Source: Candidatus Bathyarchaeota archaeon (GTDB lineage: Archaea; Thermoproteota; Bathyarchaeia; JAPDIZ01). Taken from it: a DNA stretch of 64,000 bases. Positions 32,399 through 41,014 of the stretch are shown here, one piece after another. Numbering within the stretch: the stretch's first letter is position 1; the number at the start of each line of letters is the position of its first letter. Position numbers and translations under genes: made by a program. The DNA is taken from positions 248,001 to 312,000 of the forward strand of contig JAPDIZ010000002.1 in the NCBI GenBank assembly GCA_029259355.1, written 5' to 3'. Below the pieces are notes generated by a model that was not told where the DNA came from, did no database searches, and was given only the letters and a program-made list of their open reading frames with translations.

Positions 32399-34078
32399 TT
32401 GGCATCACTCTCAGGGCTCCTCGATAAAGCAACGCGAAGCGCTTTGGCGAGAAAAGCTTTCAACTTCACAGTACTGGCTTTCTTCTTCGGCTTCGTCTTG
32501 ATCCCATCGCTTTGGGTTTTTCCACACACGCTCACCAGGCTAGACCAGATGTACACGCAGGTGATAGCGAAGCCTGAGGTGCTCTCTGAGGCCGTGACCT
32601 CCCTTATCAGATCGGTTGAGATAGCTCTCGCAGTCGTCGTTATAGACGTGGCTGTTGGAGTTCCCGTAGCTTGGATACTGGTTAGGAGGAAATTTATGGG
32701 TAAGGAGTTCTTGGATACTTTGTTGGATCTTCCGGTGACCATGCCAACATCTGCCCTCGGCTTCTCCATATACCTCTTCTGGGCAACTCCTAGGAAGCTG
32801 TCTATGGCGGATCTTTTGGGCTTGAAGACGGGCTTCCTCTCAGAGGGACCTCTCCTAGTCTTAGCGCTTCACGCCGTTTTCTGCCTTCCTTACGTGGTGA
32901 GGTCGGTTATCGGCATGGTATCGGAGCTAGACCCAACCTACGAGTATGCAGCACGTACGCTAGGAGCTCCTTCCTTCACCACGTTTCGCACCGTAAGCCT
33001 ACCGAGCATCGTCCCCGGAATCGTCTCAGGAGCTATACTAGCCTTTACGAGGAGCGTCAGCGAGACAGGGGCTACGATGATAGTAGCTGGATGGTACGAA
33101 ACAGCTCCTGTCTACATAAAGAGGATGTGCGACGTAAACCCAGATGCCGCGTCGCTCGTAACGATCTCGCTGATCGCCACATCGCTTGTTCTGGTGTTTG
33201 CGCTGAGCGCGTTATCGGCCTACTGGAGGGTTCCGATAGTCAGGGTTTTGCCTTCCTTGGAGCGGTGGCTAAGCACAGCGAAGGCTTCCGCGGTGCGAGA
33301 CTTCGTTATCCTAGCGTTTTTGGCTGTGGTGGTGTTTGCTCCAACGTTCTACATAGCTGTAGCGCCTCTACAAGCTCCTCCACAAGCGCAGGCACAACGA
33401 CCCGATTCAACAGAGTTCGGCTGGGACGCGTTTGCCGAGACATTGGTGAACTCGCTGTTGATTGCGTCGGGAGCTACCGCTGTCGGGCTTTTGCTCGGTT
33501 TACCCCTAGCAATGTACATATCGAGAAGGCTTTCAGGTAGGCTTAAGGTGTTGCTAGATACCTTGGTCAACGTGTCCGTAATAGTGCCAACGAGCGCATT
33601 AGCCTACTCGCTTTACCTGTTTTGGGGAGACGCCCCCGGAGGGTTGGGGCTTTTCGAAAAGGGGCTTGCTTTGGTCGTTGTGGTTCACATGGTGCTTACG
33701 TTTCCCTACGTGGTGAGGCCCATACTCTCTGCCCTTGAAGGCTTAGACCCTGTTTACGAAGAAGCTGCCCTAACCTTGGGGGCAAAGCCCTACACGGTGT
33801 TCAGGACGGTGGTGCTTCCCCTAATAAGACCCGCAATACTGGCTGGCGTCGTGCTTTCGTTCACCAGAAGCTTCAGCGAGACGGGGGCTACGGTGATAGC
33901 TAGCGGAGCTCAGGTCAGGACCACGGTTCCCGTGCTCATCGTGGGGTGGGTTAAGCAAGCTCAGAAGCTAGGCGATCAAGTAGCGCTCTACAACGCCTCC
34001 ATAGCCTGTGCGCTCCTGCTTGGGCTAAGCTACGCAATGCTCGTAGCCTTTAGGCTTGTGATGGGGAGGGTCAAGTAG
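32399..34078 (+). CDS. ABC transporter permease with two fused transmembrane halves
   Basis: A 559-residue permease in which two homologous halves are joined, as in iron, thiamine or sulfate-type importers. Each half has a TPTSAL or VPTSAL segment followed by SIYLFW or SLYLFW, and an EAA loop: YEYAARTLGAP-FRTVSLPSI and YEEAALTLGAKP-FRTVVLPLI. Both halves carry SETGAT after the EAA loop. I start it at TTG 32399 because GAGGAG lies 9 bases upstream and the TATA box predicts a transcript from about 32369; TTG at 32360 would add 13 residues. No binding protein gene is adjacent, so substrate is open. Confidence 0.88.
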   Translation: MASLSGLLDKATRSALARKAFNFTVLAFFFGFVLIPSLWVFPHTLTRLDQMYTQVIAKPEVLSEAVTSLIRSVEIALAVVVIDVAVGVPVAWILVRRKFMGKEFLDTLLDLPVTMPTSALGFSIYLFWATPRKLSMADLLGLKTGFLSEGPLLVLALHAVFCLPYVVRSVIGMVSELDPTYEYAARTLGAPSFTTFRTVSLPSIVPGIVSGAILAFTRSVSETGATMIVAGWYETAPVYIKRMCDVNPDAASLVTISLIATSLVLVFALSALSAYWRVPIVRVLPSLERWLSTAKASAVRDFVILAFLAVVVFAPTFYIAVAPLQAPPQAQAQRPDSTEFGWDAFAETLVNSLLIASGATAVGLLLGLPLAMYISRRLSGRLKVLLDTLVNVSVIVPTSALAYSLYLFWGDAPGGLGLFEKGLALVVVVHMVLTFPYVVRPILSALEGLDPVYEEAALTLGAKPYTVFRTVVLPLIRPAILAGVVLSFTRSFSETGATVIASGAQVRTTVPVLIVGWVKQAQKLGDQVALYNASIACALLLGLSYAMLVAFRLVMGRVK

Positions 34079-35185
34079 GTGCCTAGCGTCGAGCTCGTAG
34101 GCGTAACGAAGCGCTTTGGCAGAAAGACAGCGCTAGACAACGTATCGCTGAGAGTGGAGGATGGCGAATACGCTGTAGTGTTGGGGCCGACAGGAGCTGG
34201 GAAAACAACTCTCCTAAGAATAGTGGCTGGAGTGCTCAAGCCAGATGCTGGGGAGGTGCGCATCGGAGAAGCTGTCGTCAACGACATCCCACCAGATGAG
34301 AGAGGTGTGGCGCTCTTCTTCCAAAACTTCGCGCTCTTTCCCCACATGACCGTCTTAGACAATGTTGCCTATGGGCCGAGGATGAGGGGGCTTCCTGAGC
34401 AAGACTGCATCCGAATAGCTAGGGAAATGCTCGACCTTGTTCACTTACTCGAGAGAGCAAACTCAATGCCTCACGAGCTTAGTGGAGGGATGCAGCAGCG
34501 CGTTGCGCTTGCGAGAGCACTCGCAACTGGCGCAAATCTATTGCTTCTCGATGAGCCGTTGAGCCAGCTCGACGCTAGGATAGGCGAGGAGCTTCGCTAC
34601 GAGCTTAGGCGCTTCGTCAAGGATTTGGGGCTCACAGCCATACACGTAACCAACGACGTAGATGAAGCAATGGCCGTCGCTGATAAAATAGTGGTTCTAA
34701 AGAGGGGCAGCGTAATCCAGGTAGGATCGCCAGAAGAGGTTTACCTAAAGCCCAAGACGCCCTTTGTCGCCAGCTTCGTGGGAGAAGCCACAGTCTTCGA
34801 AGCCATTGTCAGAGCTGTTGATAGCGAAAGAGTTCGCGTGGAAGCGATGGGTGTAGAGATCATGGCTTATGCTCAAGGCTTTTCAGGGGGGGACTTGGTG
34901 GTCGCAGCCATCAGGCCGGAGAGCATACGCCTCCTTAGGGAGGCGGAGCCAGCGCTAGCCAATAGGCTCGAGGTAACTGTTGAGAGGATCAGCTTCATAG
35001 GCGGTATGCTCAGAGTGGAGTGCGGAGTAGTTGGCACAGACCTAAAGCTGCTTTCGCTGGTTCCAGACGAGGAGAACGTAGAGCTAGCTGAGGGAGAGAA
35101 GCTCTTCGCTTCCTTTAGCCCAGAAGAGGTGAGCATCTATCCCTACCCAAGCGAGGGGCTATTTAGAGAGCTTTCGCTGGAGTAG
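34079..35185 (+). CDS. ABC transporter ATPase 1, missing switch histidine
   Basis: A 368-residue importer ATPase of the CysA/PotA type. Walker A GPTGAGKTT (36-44), Q-loop Gln82, signature LSGGMQQ (134-140), Walker B LLLLDEP with catalytic Glu159 and D-loop SQLDA are intact. The switch (H-loop) residue, normally the His of VTHD, is Asn192 (VTND, codon AAC). Residues from about 240 form an OB/TOBE regulatory domain. GTG at 34079 directly follows the permease stop. The second ATPase, encoded next, keeps this histidine, so the two probably form an asymmetric pair on the fused permease. Confidence 0.9.
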   Translation: MPSVELVGVTKRFGRKTALDNVSLRVEDGEYAVVLGPTGAGKTTLLRIVAGVLKPDAGEVRIGEAVVNDIPPDERGVALFFQNFALFPHMTVLDNVAYGPRMRGLPEQDCIRIAREMLDLVHLLERANSMPHELSGGMQQRVALARALATGANLLLLDEPLSQLDARIGEELRYELRRFVKDLGLTAIHVTNDVDEAMAVADKIVVLKRGSVIQVGSPEEVYLKPKTPFVASFVGEATVFEAIVRAVDSERVRVEAMGVEIMAYAQGFSGGDLVVAAIRPESIRLLREAEPALANRLEVTVERISFIGGMLRVECGVVGTDLKLLSLVPDEENVELAEGEKLFASFSPEEVSIYPYPSEGLFRELSLE

Positions 35186-35192
35186 CGGTTCT

Positions 35193-36299
35193 ATGCCGAG
35201 GGTTGAGGTAATCGGTGTCCGCAAGAGGTTCGGCGACGTAGAAGCGCTTAGGGGGGTAGATCTCTCGATAGAGGATGGGGAATATGTCTGCATCATCGGG
35301 CCATCAGGCTGCGGAAAAACCACCCTACTCAGAATAATCGCTGGGCTCATACCTCCAGACGAGGGACACGTCTACATAGATGGGAAGCTGGTCAACGGCG
35401 TCCCCCCAGAGGATAGAGGCCTAGGCTTCGCCTTCCAAAACATCGCTCTATTCCCACACATGAGCGTACTCGACAACGTCGCCTACGGGCTGCGCGTAAG
35501 AGGCAAAGATGCCTCATTTTCGAAGAAAGTAGCTAGGGAGATGCTGAGGATATCCCCCATAGAGATATCACCCAAAGCTCTTCCCAGAGAGCTTAGCGGA
35601 GGAGCAGCACAAGCAGTAGCCATAGCTAGGGCTTTAGCCACGGGAGCGAAGCTACTGCTCCTCGACGAGCCCTTGGGAGCGCTTGATGCGAGAGTTAGGG
35701 TGTCGATGCGCTACGAGCTGAGGCGAATAGTGAAGGATTTGGGGCTCACAGCCATACACGTAACCCACAACCAAGCCGAGGCGATGTCCATAGCCGACAA
35801 GGTGGTGGTTATGCGAAGCGGTCGCGTGATGCAGGTCGGCGCTCCCCGCGAGCTCTTCTGGCAACCCCAAAACCTCTTCGTAGCCTACTTCGTTGGTGAG
35901 ATAACGCTTCTCGAAGGCTATATCGTTGAGCGAAGCGAGGATAGGTGCTTGATAGAGCTTAGGGAGGGGCTTCAGCTTGTATCAACTTGTCCAGAGAGAG
36001 CTCGCGGCGACCACGTCGTCGCTGCCATACGCCCAGAAAGAGTCAAGCTGTACGCAAGCGAGGTTGGTGGAGAAAACGTCTTGAGGGGGAAGGTCTTGAG
36101 CGCGAGAGTCTTAACCGGTGTGCTGAGGTACGAGGTGCTCTTGGAGAATGGAGAAACTTTGCTTGTGAAGGAGATTCTCACCCACGCGAAGAGAAGAGTT
36201 TTGCCAGAGACCTCGGTTTGGGTGCAGATACCTCCACAATCGATACTGTTATTTGACTACCCGTCGATAGGTCTTATGAGGGAGATTTCGCTTGAGTGA
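35193..36299 (+). CDS. ABC transporter ATPase 2 with altered signature motif
   Basis: A second 368-residue ATPase in the same operon. Walker A GPSGCGKTT, Q-loop Gln82, Walker B with Glu159 and the switch His192 (VTHN) are present. The signature reads LSGGAAQAVAIARA, where LSGGQQQRVALARA is usual, so the residues after LSGG are altered. A C-terminal TOBE-like domain follows from about residue 240. It begins with ATG 7 bases after ATPase 1. Both proteins share DNA identity in patches, showing a duplication, but differ at key ATP-site residues. Confidence 0.9.
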   Translation: MPRVEVIGVRKRFGDVEALRGVDLSIEDGEYVCIIGPSGCGKTTLLRIIAGLIPPDEGHVYIDGKLVNGVPPEDRGLGFAFQNIALFPHMSVLDNVAYGLRVRGKDASFSKKVAREMLRISPIEISPKALPRELSGGAAQAVAIARALATGAKLLLLDEPLGALDARVRVSMRYELRRIVKDLGLTAIHVTHNQAEAMSIADKVVVMRSGRVMQVGAPRELFWQPQNLFVAYFVGEITLLEGYIVERSEDRCLIELREGLQLVSTCPERARGDHVVAAIRPERVKLYASEVGGENVLRGKVLSARVLTGVLRYEVLLENGETLLVKEILTHAKRRVLPETSVWVQIPPQSILLFDYPSIGLMREISLE

Positions 36300-36972
36300 G
36301 CGTTTTTTGGGCTGGCTCATCATACGCAGAGAGGAACGGATTTTCGCCATGGTCAAAAACCACCTTACGAAGGTTTTGGACACAGTAACTGAGCTTCATC
36401 GAGCGATAACTCAAGCTGCTCAGCGGAACCTAGAGGAAGCGAACAAAACCATCGATCGATTACACGAGCACGAACACGAAGCTGATAGGCTTAGGAGAGC
36501 CATCGCTGAGGAGCTTTCGAAGGGAGAGCTCCCTCCAAAGGATAGAGAAGATCTCTTTCGCTTTGTCGATAGAGCCGACATCGTTGCGAGGTGGGCAACT
36601 GATTGTGCGAGAAACCTACGCATCCTCATGAACGCAAAGATCGAGGTAGCTGACGAGATCTGGAAGTCTTACGTGGAGATAAGTGATAAGCTCGTAAGCT
36701 GCGTAAAAGCCCTTAAGCAGGGTATGGAGGAGATGTACAAGGCAGTTGACAGCGCGCTCGAGCGTATAGTGGAGATAGAGGAGCTTGAGTCCCAAGTAGA
36801 TGTGCTTTACCACGAAGCAAAGGAGAAGTTCTTGGTGTATGCTATGGACGCGAAGCCCCCCGTCTTCCAGCTTTTAAGAGACATCCTACACGACCTTGAG
36901 CAGGTAGCGGACATATGCGAAGACGCTGGTGACATACTTAGGCTGATCGCGATACGAGTTAGTGGGGGGTAG
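36292..36972 (+). CDS. PhoU-like DUF47 protein
   Basis: A 226-residue all-helical protein of the DUF47/PhoU-like family (COG1392): repeated patterns such as LHEHEHEADRLRRAIAEEL and IEELESQVDVLYHEAKEKF, and DRADIVARWATDCARNL. Relatives are usually encoded beside Pit-type phosphate transporters and bind metals through E-x3-D motifs. Here the gene overlaps the second ABC ATPase by 8 bases, which hints that the ABC system carries phosphate or a related anion. Start TTG at 36292. The end overlaps coaD by 14 bases on the other strand. Confidence 0.85.
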   Translation: MSERFLGWLIIRREERIFAMVKNHLTKVLDTVTELHRAITQAAQRNLEEANKTIDRLHEHEHEADRLRRAIAEELSKGELPPKDREDLFRFVDRADIVARWATDCARNLRILMNAKIEVADEIWKSYVEISDKLVSCVKALKQGMEEMYKAVDSALERIVEIEELESQVDVLYHEAKEKFLVYAMDAKPPVFQLLRDILHDLEQVADICEDAGDILRLIAIRVSGG

Positions 36973-37462
36973 TGCCTCCACCTTTTGGCTTGAGCAACTT
37001 TCCCTCTCTGTTGATCTCACCCAACCTTATCCTCGTCGAGGATATGGGCTCACCATCCTCAGCCAACACCCTATCTATAGTCACGATGGCTAGGGGCTTA
37101 AGCCCCCTACTCTCTCTTATTCTGTTGATCACTCTCCCAACGGGTTCAGTCTCCGAACTCACAACGAGAGCTTCCAAGTCCGGGCTGGTAGTGGTTATCC
37201 CCCACTTGTCGTATAGTGGGATTATCTCCACTCTATTCAGAGCGCGCTCTTCACGAAAAAACTCGATCAGCGCTTTTTCCCTAACCTCGTATGGGTCTAC
37301 CTCGTGTTTCTTGCCAGAGCTACGCACCATCTCGTCAGATGTGAGGCCTACGAGAACTTTTTCTCCCACCTCAAGCGCTTTGCGAAGCAACGCTCTATGC
37401 CCCTTGTGCAAAACGTCGAAAGTCCCCCCCACCGCTACTGTAGCATATCTTCGCCTTTCCAA
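36959..37462 (-). CDS. coaD: Phosphopantetheine adenylyltransferase, archaeal
   Basis: A 167-residue nucleotidyltransferase that makes dephospho-CoA. The VGGTFDVLHKGHRALLRKA motif near the start holds the HxGH nucleotide site, and the late motif EPISSTRIR is the ISSTRI signature of this superfamily. Sequence and size fit archaeal PPAT, which differs from bacterial CoaD. TTG at 37462 lies 19 bases after the purA stop on the same strand, so the two are probably cotranscribed. Confidence 0.9.
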   Translation of the reverse strand: MERRRYATVAVGGTFDVLHKGHRALLRKALEVGEKVLVGLTSDEMVRSSGKKHEVDPYEVREKALIEFFREERALNRVEIIPLYDKWGITTTSPDLEALVVSSETEPVGRVINRIRESRGLKPLAIVTIDRVLAEDGEPISSTRIRLGEINREGKLLKPKGGGTTPH

Positions 37463-37481
37463 CGCTGAAGAAACCTCGCTG

Positions 37482-38525
37482 CTACGAAGCTTCTCTTCTA
37501 TCTATCATCTCGTGAGTAGATGGGCCTGTGCCTATTAGGGTGACGGGGGTTTTGAGAGCCTCCTCGATTTCCTCCACGAACTTCTTCGCCTTTCTGGGAA
37601 GCTTGTCGTAGCTGGTAATGCCTTTGCAATCTGGTATCACAAGGTCGAGCTTCGTTAAAGCTATTTGAGTTGCGCTATTCAGCATAACAGCTCTCTTAGC
37701 TAGCTCGAAGTTGAACTCTGCTACGCGCCTCCTCCTCCCTGTAACCGATGCGATCTCCATCCACCCCCTCTTCTCTACCTCCTCAGGAGACAGCTCGCCA
37801 GGTAGTGGACCGCCACCCACTCGCGTGACAAAGGACTTCAGCACAACCACTACCTCGTCCACCTTCTTGGGTCCAACGCCAACATCAGCGCAGATGGAGG
37901 AAGCGGTCACGTCCTTCGAGGTCACGAAGGGATAGGTTCCATGCCAAAGCGAGAGAAAGGTTCCCTGAGTACCCTCCAAGATTACATCCTCCCCCTCATC
38001 TACGGCTTCGTTTACCTCCAGCGGAACGTCGGTGAGAAACTTCTGGAGCCTAGGCTCGTCCTTAACCAGCTTCGCACGTCTCGCAACCCTATCCTCCATC
38101 GCTGGACCACAGCCAGTGCCAGTTGTCCCGATAACGCCAGATAGGTAGCTGCTTGTTTTGTCGGCTTCGATATGCTTCTGCTCTATTATGGCGCACTGCG
38201 GGTCTACGCCAAGCCTGTCGGCGCAGCCAGTTAACTCGATCTCGCTTAACAGCACATCTGGGTTGACCAACACACCTGGCCCTATTAGGAGGCGCGTCGT
38301 CGGCGAGACAAAAGCGCTGGGAACCATCCTTAGCTTGTATACGTGGTCGCCAAACACTACAGTGTGGCCAGCGTTTGGTCCCACTCCTCCTCTAGCAGCG
38401 ATCTTTGGGCGATCAGCCCAAGCGAGAAATGAGACGACCTTACCCTTTCCAGTATCCCCAAAAAAGCCGTCAACAACAACCGTACATACCAAGAAGCGGT
38501 TTCCCTTATGGACTATATTCCTCAA
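37482..38525 (-). CDS. purA: Adenylosuccinate synthetase, short archaeal form
   Basis: Joins IMP and aspartate using GTP, the first step from IMP to AMP. The 347 residues have the P-loop-like VDGFFGDTGKGKVVSFLA (GDEGKGK in bacteria), NAGHT, GTTGTGCGPAMEDR and the VTGRRRRVAEF segment. Archaeal enzymes are about 100 residues shorter than bacterial ones, as here. TTG at 38525 is preferred given the promoter at 38563-38573; a TTG eleven codons later (38492) also has a ribosome site. Confidence 0.93.
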   Translation of the reverse strand: MRNIVHKGNRFLVCTVVVDGFFGDTGKGKVVSFLAWADRPKIAARGGVGPNAGHTVVFGDHVYKLRMVPSAFVSPTTRLLIGPGVLVNPDVLLSEIELTGCADRLGVDPQCAIIEQKHIEADKTSSYLSGVIGTTGTGCGPAMEDRVARRAKLVKDEPRLQKFLTDVPLEVNEAVDEGEDVILEGTQGTFLSLWHGTYPFVTSKDVTASSICADVGVGPKKVDEVVVVLKSFVTRVGGGPLPGELSPEEVEKRGWMEIASVTGRRRRVAEFNFELAKRAVMLNSATQIALTKLDLVIPDCKGITSYDKLPRKAKKFVEEIEEALKTPVTLIGTGPSTHEMIDRREAS

Positions 38526-38562
38526 GACTCAGATTAGCTTTTCTAAGCTAAGCGAGGAAATG

Positions 38563-38573
38563 CTTAATATAAC
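38563..38573. promoter_or_regulatory. Possible shared TATA element for purA and a small gene
   Basis: CTTAATATAAC lies between divergent genes. Read on the plus strand it predicts a start near 38594, 15 bases before the ATG at 38609. Read on the minus strand (GTTATATTAAG) it predicts a start near 38542, about 17 bases before the purA TTG. One box could serve both, or two boxes overlap. Confidence 0.4.
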
Positions 38574-38608
38574 GGGTTTTGGATGTGGTGCTTGGGAAGA
38601 AGTCGGCG

Positions 38609-38869
38609 ATGAAGAGGGTCATCTCAAAGCAGTCTCTGCAGAAAATAGCCTCCTATCTGCAGAGAAAGGGTTTTCGTAGGTGGAGGTCTGGGCGCGAGGA
38701 GCACTTCGAGAAGTATGTGGACTCTGGAAAGATACACGTGATCATAAAGCCCATTAGGAAAGGTAAGATGCTCCTAAAGGTCCACCTCGACTACTTCCCG
38801 TGCATAATCCTTCAGTACTCTCCCACGATCCAAGAGTTCATAAATAAAATATTGAGACTAGTAAAGTAG
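38609..38869 (+). CDS. Small basic protein of unknown function
   Basis: An 86-residue protein I do not recognise. It is basic at its N-terminus (MKRVISKQSLQKIASYLQRKGFRRWRSG), then has alternating strands (HFEKYV, KIHVIIKPI, KMLLKVHLDYF) and a final helix. This alpha-beta pattern is compatible with a small RNA- or DNA-binding fold, but no known motif is present. ATG at 38609 follows the promoter best; an in-frame TTG ten codons upstream would overlap the TATA-proximal region. It ends 5 bases before the pyrophosphatase stop on the other strand. Confidence 0.55.
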   Translation: MKRVISKQSLQKIASYLQRKGFRRWRSGREEHFEKYVDSGKIHVIIKPIRKGKMLLKVHLDYFPCIILQYSPTIQEFINKILRLVK

Positions 38870-38874
38870 CTTTT

Positions 38875-40911
38875 TCAGAGAATAGCCAGCCTAGCTATGT
38901 ATTTTGCGAAGATCACTGAGATCATGTTGATGACCTTTATCATCGGGTTTAGCGCGGGGCCAGCTGTGTCCTTGAAGGGGTCTCCCACGGTGTCGCCGAC
39001 AACCGCAGCGGCATGAGCTGGCGACTTCTTTCCTCCGAAGTGTCCCAGCTCGATGAACTTTTTGGCGTTGTCCCAAGCAGCTCCACCGTTAGCCATCATT
39101 AGCGCTAAGCACAGACCTGTGACTATCGCGCCGATAAGCATAGCGCCAAGAGCTTCCCAGCCGAACACGAAGCCAACCACTAGTGGCGAAAGCAGCGCTA
39201 GCGCGCCGGGCAGCGCCATACCCTTTAGCGCTGTTCTCACGCTGATGTCTACGCACCTAGCGTAGTCTGGCTTCGCCTTGCCCTCCATTATGCCCTCTAT
39301 CTCCCTGAACTGCCTCCTAACCTCGTTAACCATCTCAAAGGCTCCGACGCCTACACTCCTCATGCAGAACGCTGTGAACAGGAAGGAGATGGCTCCGCCC
39401 ACTAGAAGCCCGAGTATGACCTTGGGGTTGACCAGGGCAAGCCTCGCCCCAATATCCTCAAGCGCTATCCCCACATACTCCTCTATCTCGATGAGGTATG
39501 CCAGCAGCAGCGAAAGCGCTGCCAAGCCCGCCGACCCAATGGCGAAGGTCTTGGTCAGCGCCTTGGTGGTGTTGCCTACAGCGTCTAGCGTATCGGTTAC
39601 CTCCCTAACCTCTGGCTCCAAATCAGCCATTTCAGCTATTCCGCCCGCGTTATCGATAATGGGTCCAAACGCGTCCACGGACACGATTATCCCAGCGACC
39701 GATAGCATAGCCATAGCAGCTACAGCGACGCCATAGAAGCCGTAGTAAGCGCCTCCACACCATGAGCCAAAGGTGTAGGCGAGCACCACGCCAAGCGCTA
39801 TCACTATCACCGGGAGGAGAGCGCTCTCCAGGGCGTTAGCCAACCCGTTGATCAGGTTTATCGCTGGACCCGCTTGCGACGCTTCAGCGATTCGCTGCAC
39901 AGGCTTGTGGCCGTAGTGCGTGTAGTAGTTAGTGAGCAGCGCTAGCAAGACGACGATCACCACGCCGACCATGGCTGAGTAGAACAGCTCGTATGAGCCG
40001 AACAGCACGTAGGTTGCGTACGCAAAGCCGACGATGGCTAGAACAGCGGTTGCGGCTATCGCTCTGATCAGCGGCGAAACTGGGCTCTCACCACGCCTAA
40101 GCCTCACGAAGAAGGTGCCGACTACAGTGGAGAGTATGGCTATGGCGCCCAGCAGAAGCGGATACTCGACGAAGGCTGCGTTGCCCGTCGTCTGAAACAG
40201 CGGCCAGCCGAGCAGCATCGCTCCCACAAGCGTGACTGCGTAGGTTTCGAAGATGTCTGCCGCCATCCCTGCTACATCCCCTACGTTGTCGCCCACAGCA
40301 TCCGCGATTACAGCGGGGTTTCTTGGGTCGTCTTCGGGTATTCCAGCCTCTACCTTTCCAACTAGGTCAGCGCCTACGTCAGCTGATTTCGTGTAGATTC
40401 CTCCGCCTATCCTTGCGAAAAGCGCTACCAAGCTTCCTCCGAAGCCAAAGCCCGCGAAGAGGATAGGATCTCTCCAAAGCCAGTAGTACACCGTCAGCCC
40501 GAGCAGCGCTAGCCCAACCATCGAAAGCCCCATCACCGTGCCTCCCCTGAAAGCCACCGAAAGCGCCTTGGCAATCCCTTCTTTGGCCGCATTTGCCGTA
40601 CGCGTGTTGCCCTCGACAGCAACGCGCATCCCGAAGTAGCCAGCTAAAGCCGAGAACAGCGCACCAGTGAAGAACGACACACCAGTTTGCCAGTTGATGG
40701 CTGCTGCGAGCACCAGCGACAGAACAACCATGAAGATGAGCAGCGTCCTATACTGCCTGTTTAGGTACGCGATGGCTCCCTCCTTTATGGCGCTGTAGAC
40801 CTCAACCATTCTCTCCGTCCCCAGCGGCATCTTGAGCACCGAGAGCGTCGAGACCCCAGCGAAGGCTAGGGCTAGCAGCGCCGACGCCAAAGCTAGCCAG
40901 ATTATCCACAT
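38875..40911 (-). CDS. hppA: Membrane-bound proton pyrophosphatase, K+-independent type
   Basis: A 678-residue integral membrane enzyme with about 16 spans that pumps ions using pyrophosphate. The catalytic motif DVGADLVGKVEAGIPEDDPRNPAVIADAVGDNVGDVAG is complete, and the C-terminal GDTVGDPFKDTAGPALNP motif is present. The site that decides potassium dependence reads GNTTKALTK: Lys replaces the Ala of K+-dependent enzymes, which predicts a K+-independent H+-pump. ATG at 40911 has an AGGGGGT site about 9 bases upstream; the TTG at 40920 is too close to it. Confidence 0.95.
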   Translation of the reverse strand: MWIIWLALASALLALAFAGVSTLSVLKMPLGTERMVEVYSAIKEGAIAYLNRQYRTLLIFMVVLSLVLAAAINWQTGVSFFTGALFSALAGYFGMRVAVEGNTRTANAAKEGIAKALSVAFRGGTVMGLSMVGLALLGLTVYYWLWRDPILFAGFGFGGSLVALFARIGGGIYTKSADVGADLVGKVEAGIPEDDPRNPAVIADAVGDNVGDVAGMAADIFETYAVTLVGAMLLGWPLFQTTGNAAFVEYPLLLGAIAILSTVVGTFFVRLRRGESPVSPLIRAIAATAVLAIVGFAYATYVLFGSYELFYSAMVGVVIVVLLALLTNYYTHYGHKPVQRIAEASQAGPAINLINGLANALESALLPVIVIALGVVLAYTFGSWCGGAYYGFYGVAVAAMAMLSVAGIIVSVDAFGPIIDNAGGIAEMADLEPEVREVTDTLDAVGNTTKALTKTFAIGSAGLAALSLLLAYLIEIEEYVGIALEDIGARLALVNPKVILGLLVGGAISFLFTAFCMRSVGVGAFEMVNEVRRQFREIEGIMEGKAKPDYARCVDISVRTALKGMALPGALALLSPLVVGFVFGWEALGAMLIGAIVTGLCLALMMANGGAAWDNAKKFIELGHFGGKKSPAHAAAVVGDTVGDPFKDTAGPALNPMIKVINMISVIFAKYIARLAIL

Positions 40912-40984
40912 ATCTGTCAAACCCCCTTGAGGCTACCTAAGAATAATACACACCACCTTTAACCCTTTCTCGGAGGGGAAACCG

Positions 40985-40994
40985 CTTTTATACT
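40985..40994 (+). promoter_or_regulatory. TATA box of DUF2148 gene
   Basis: CTTTTATACT places a transcript start at about 41016, the position of the GTG at 41015, so the gene is probably leaderless. The short divergent region also contains AT-rich bases around 40940-40965 that could serve hppA. Confidence 0.4.
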
Positions 40995-41014
40995 CTGTTT
41001 CGACGCTTCTACGG

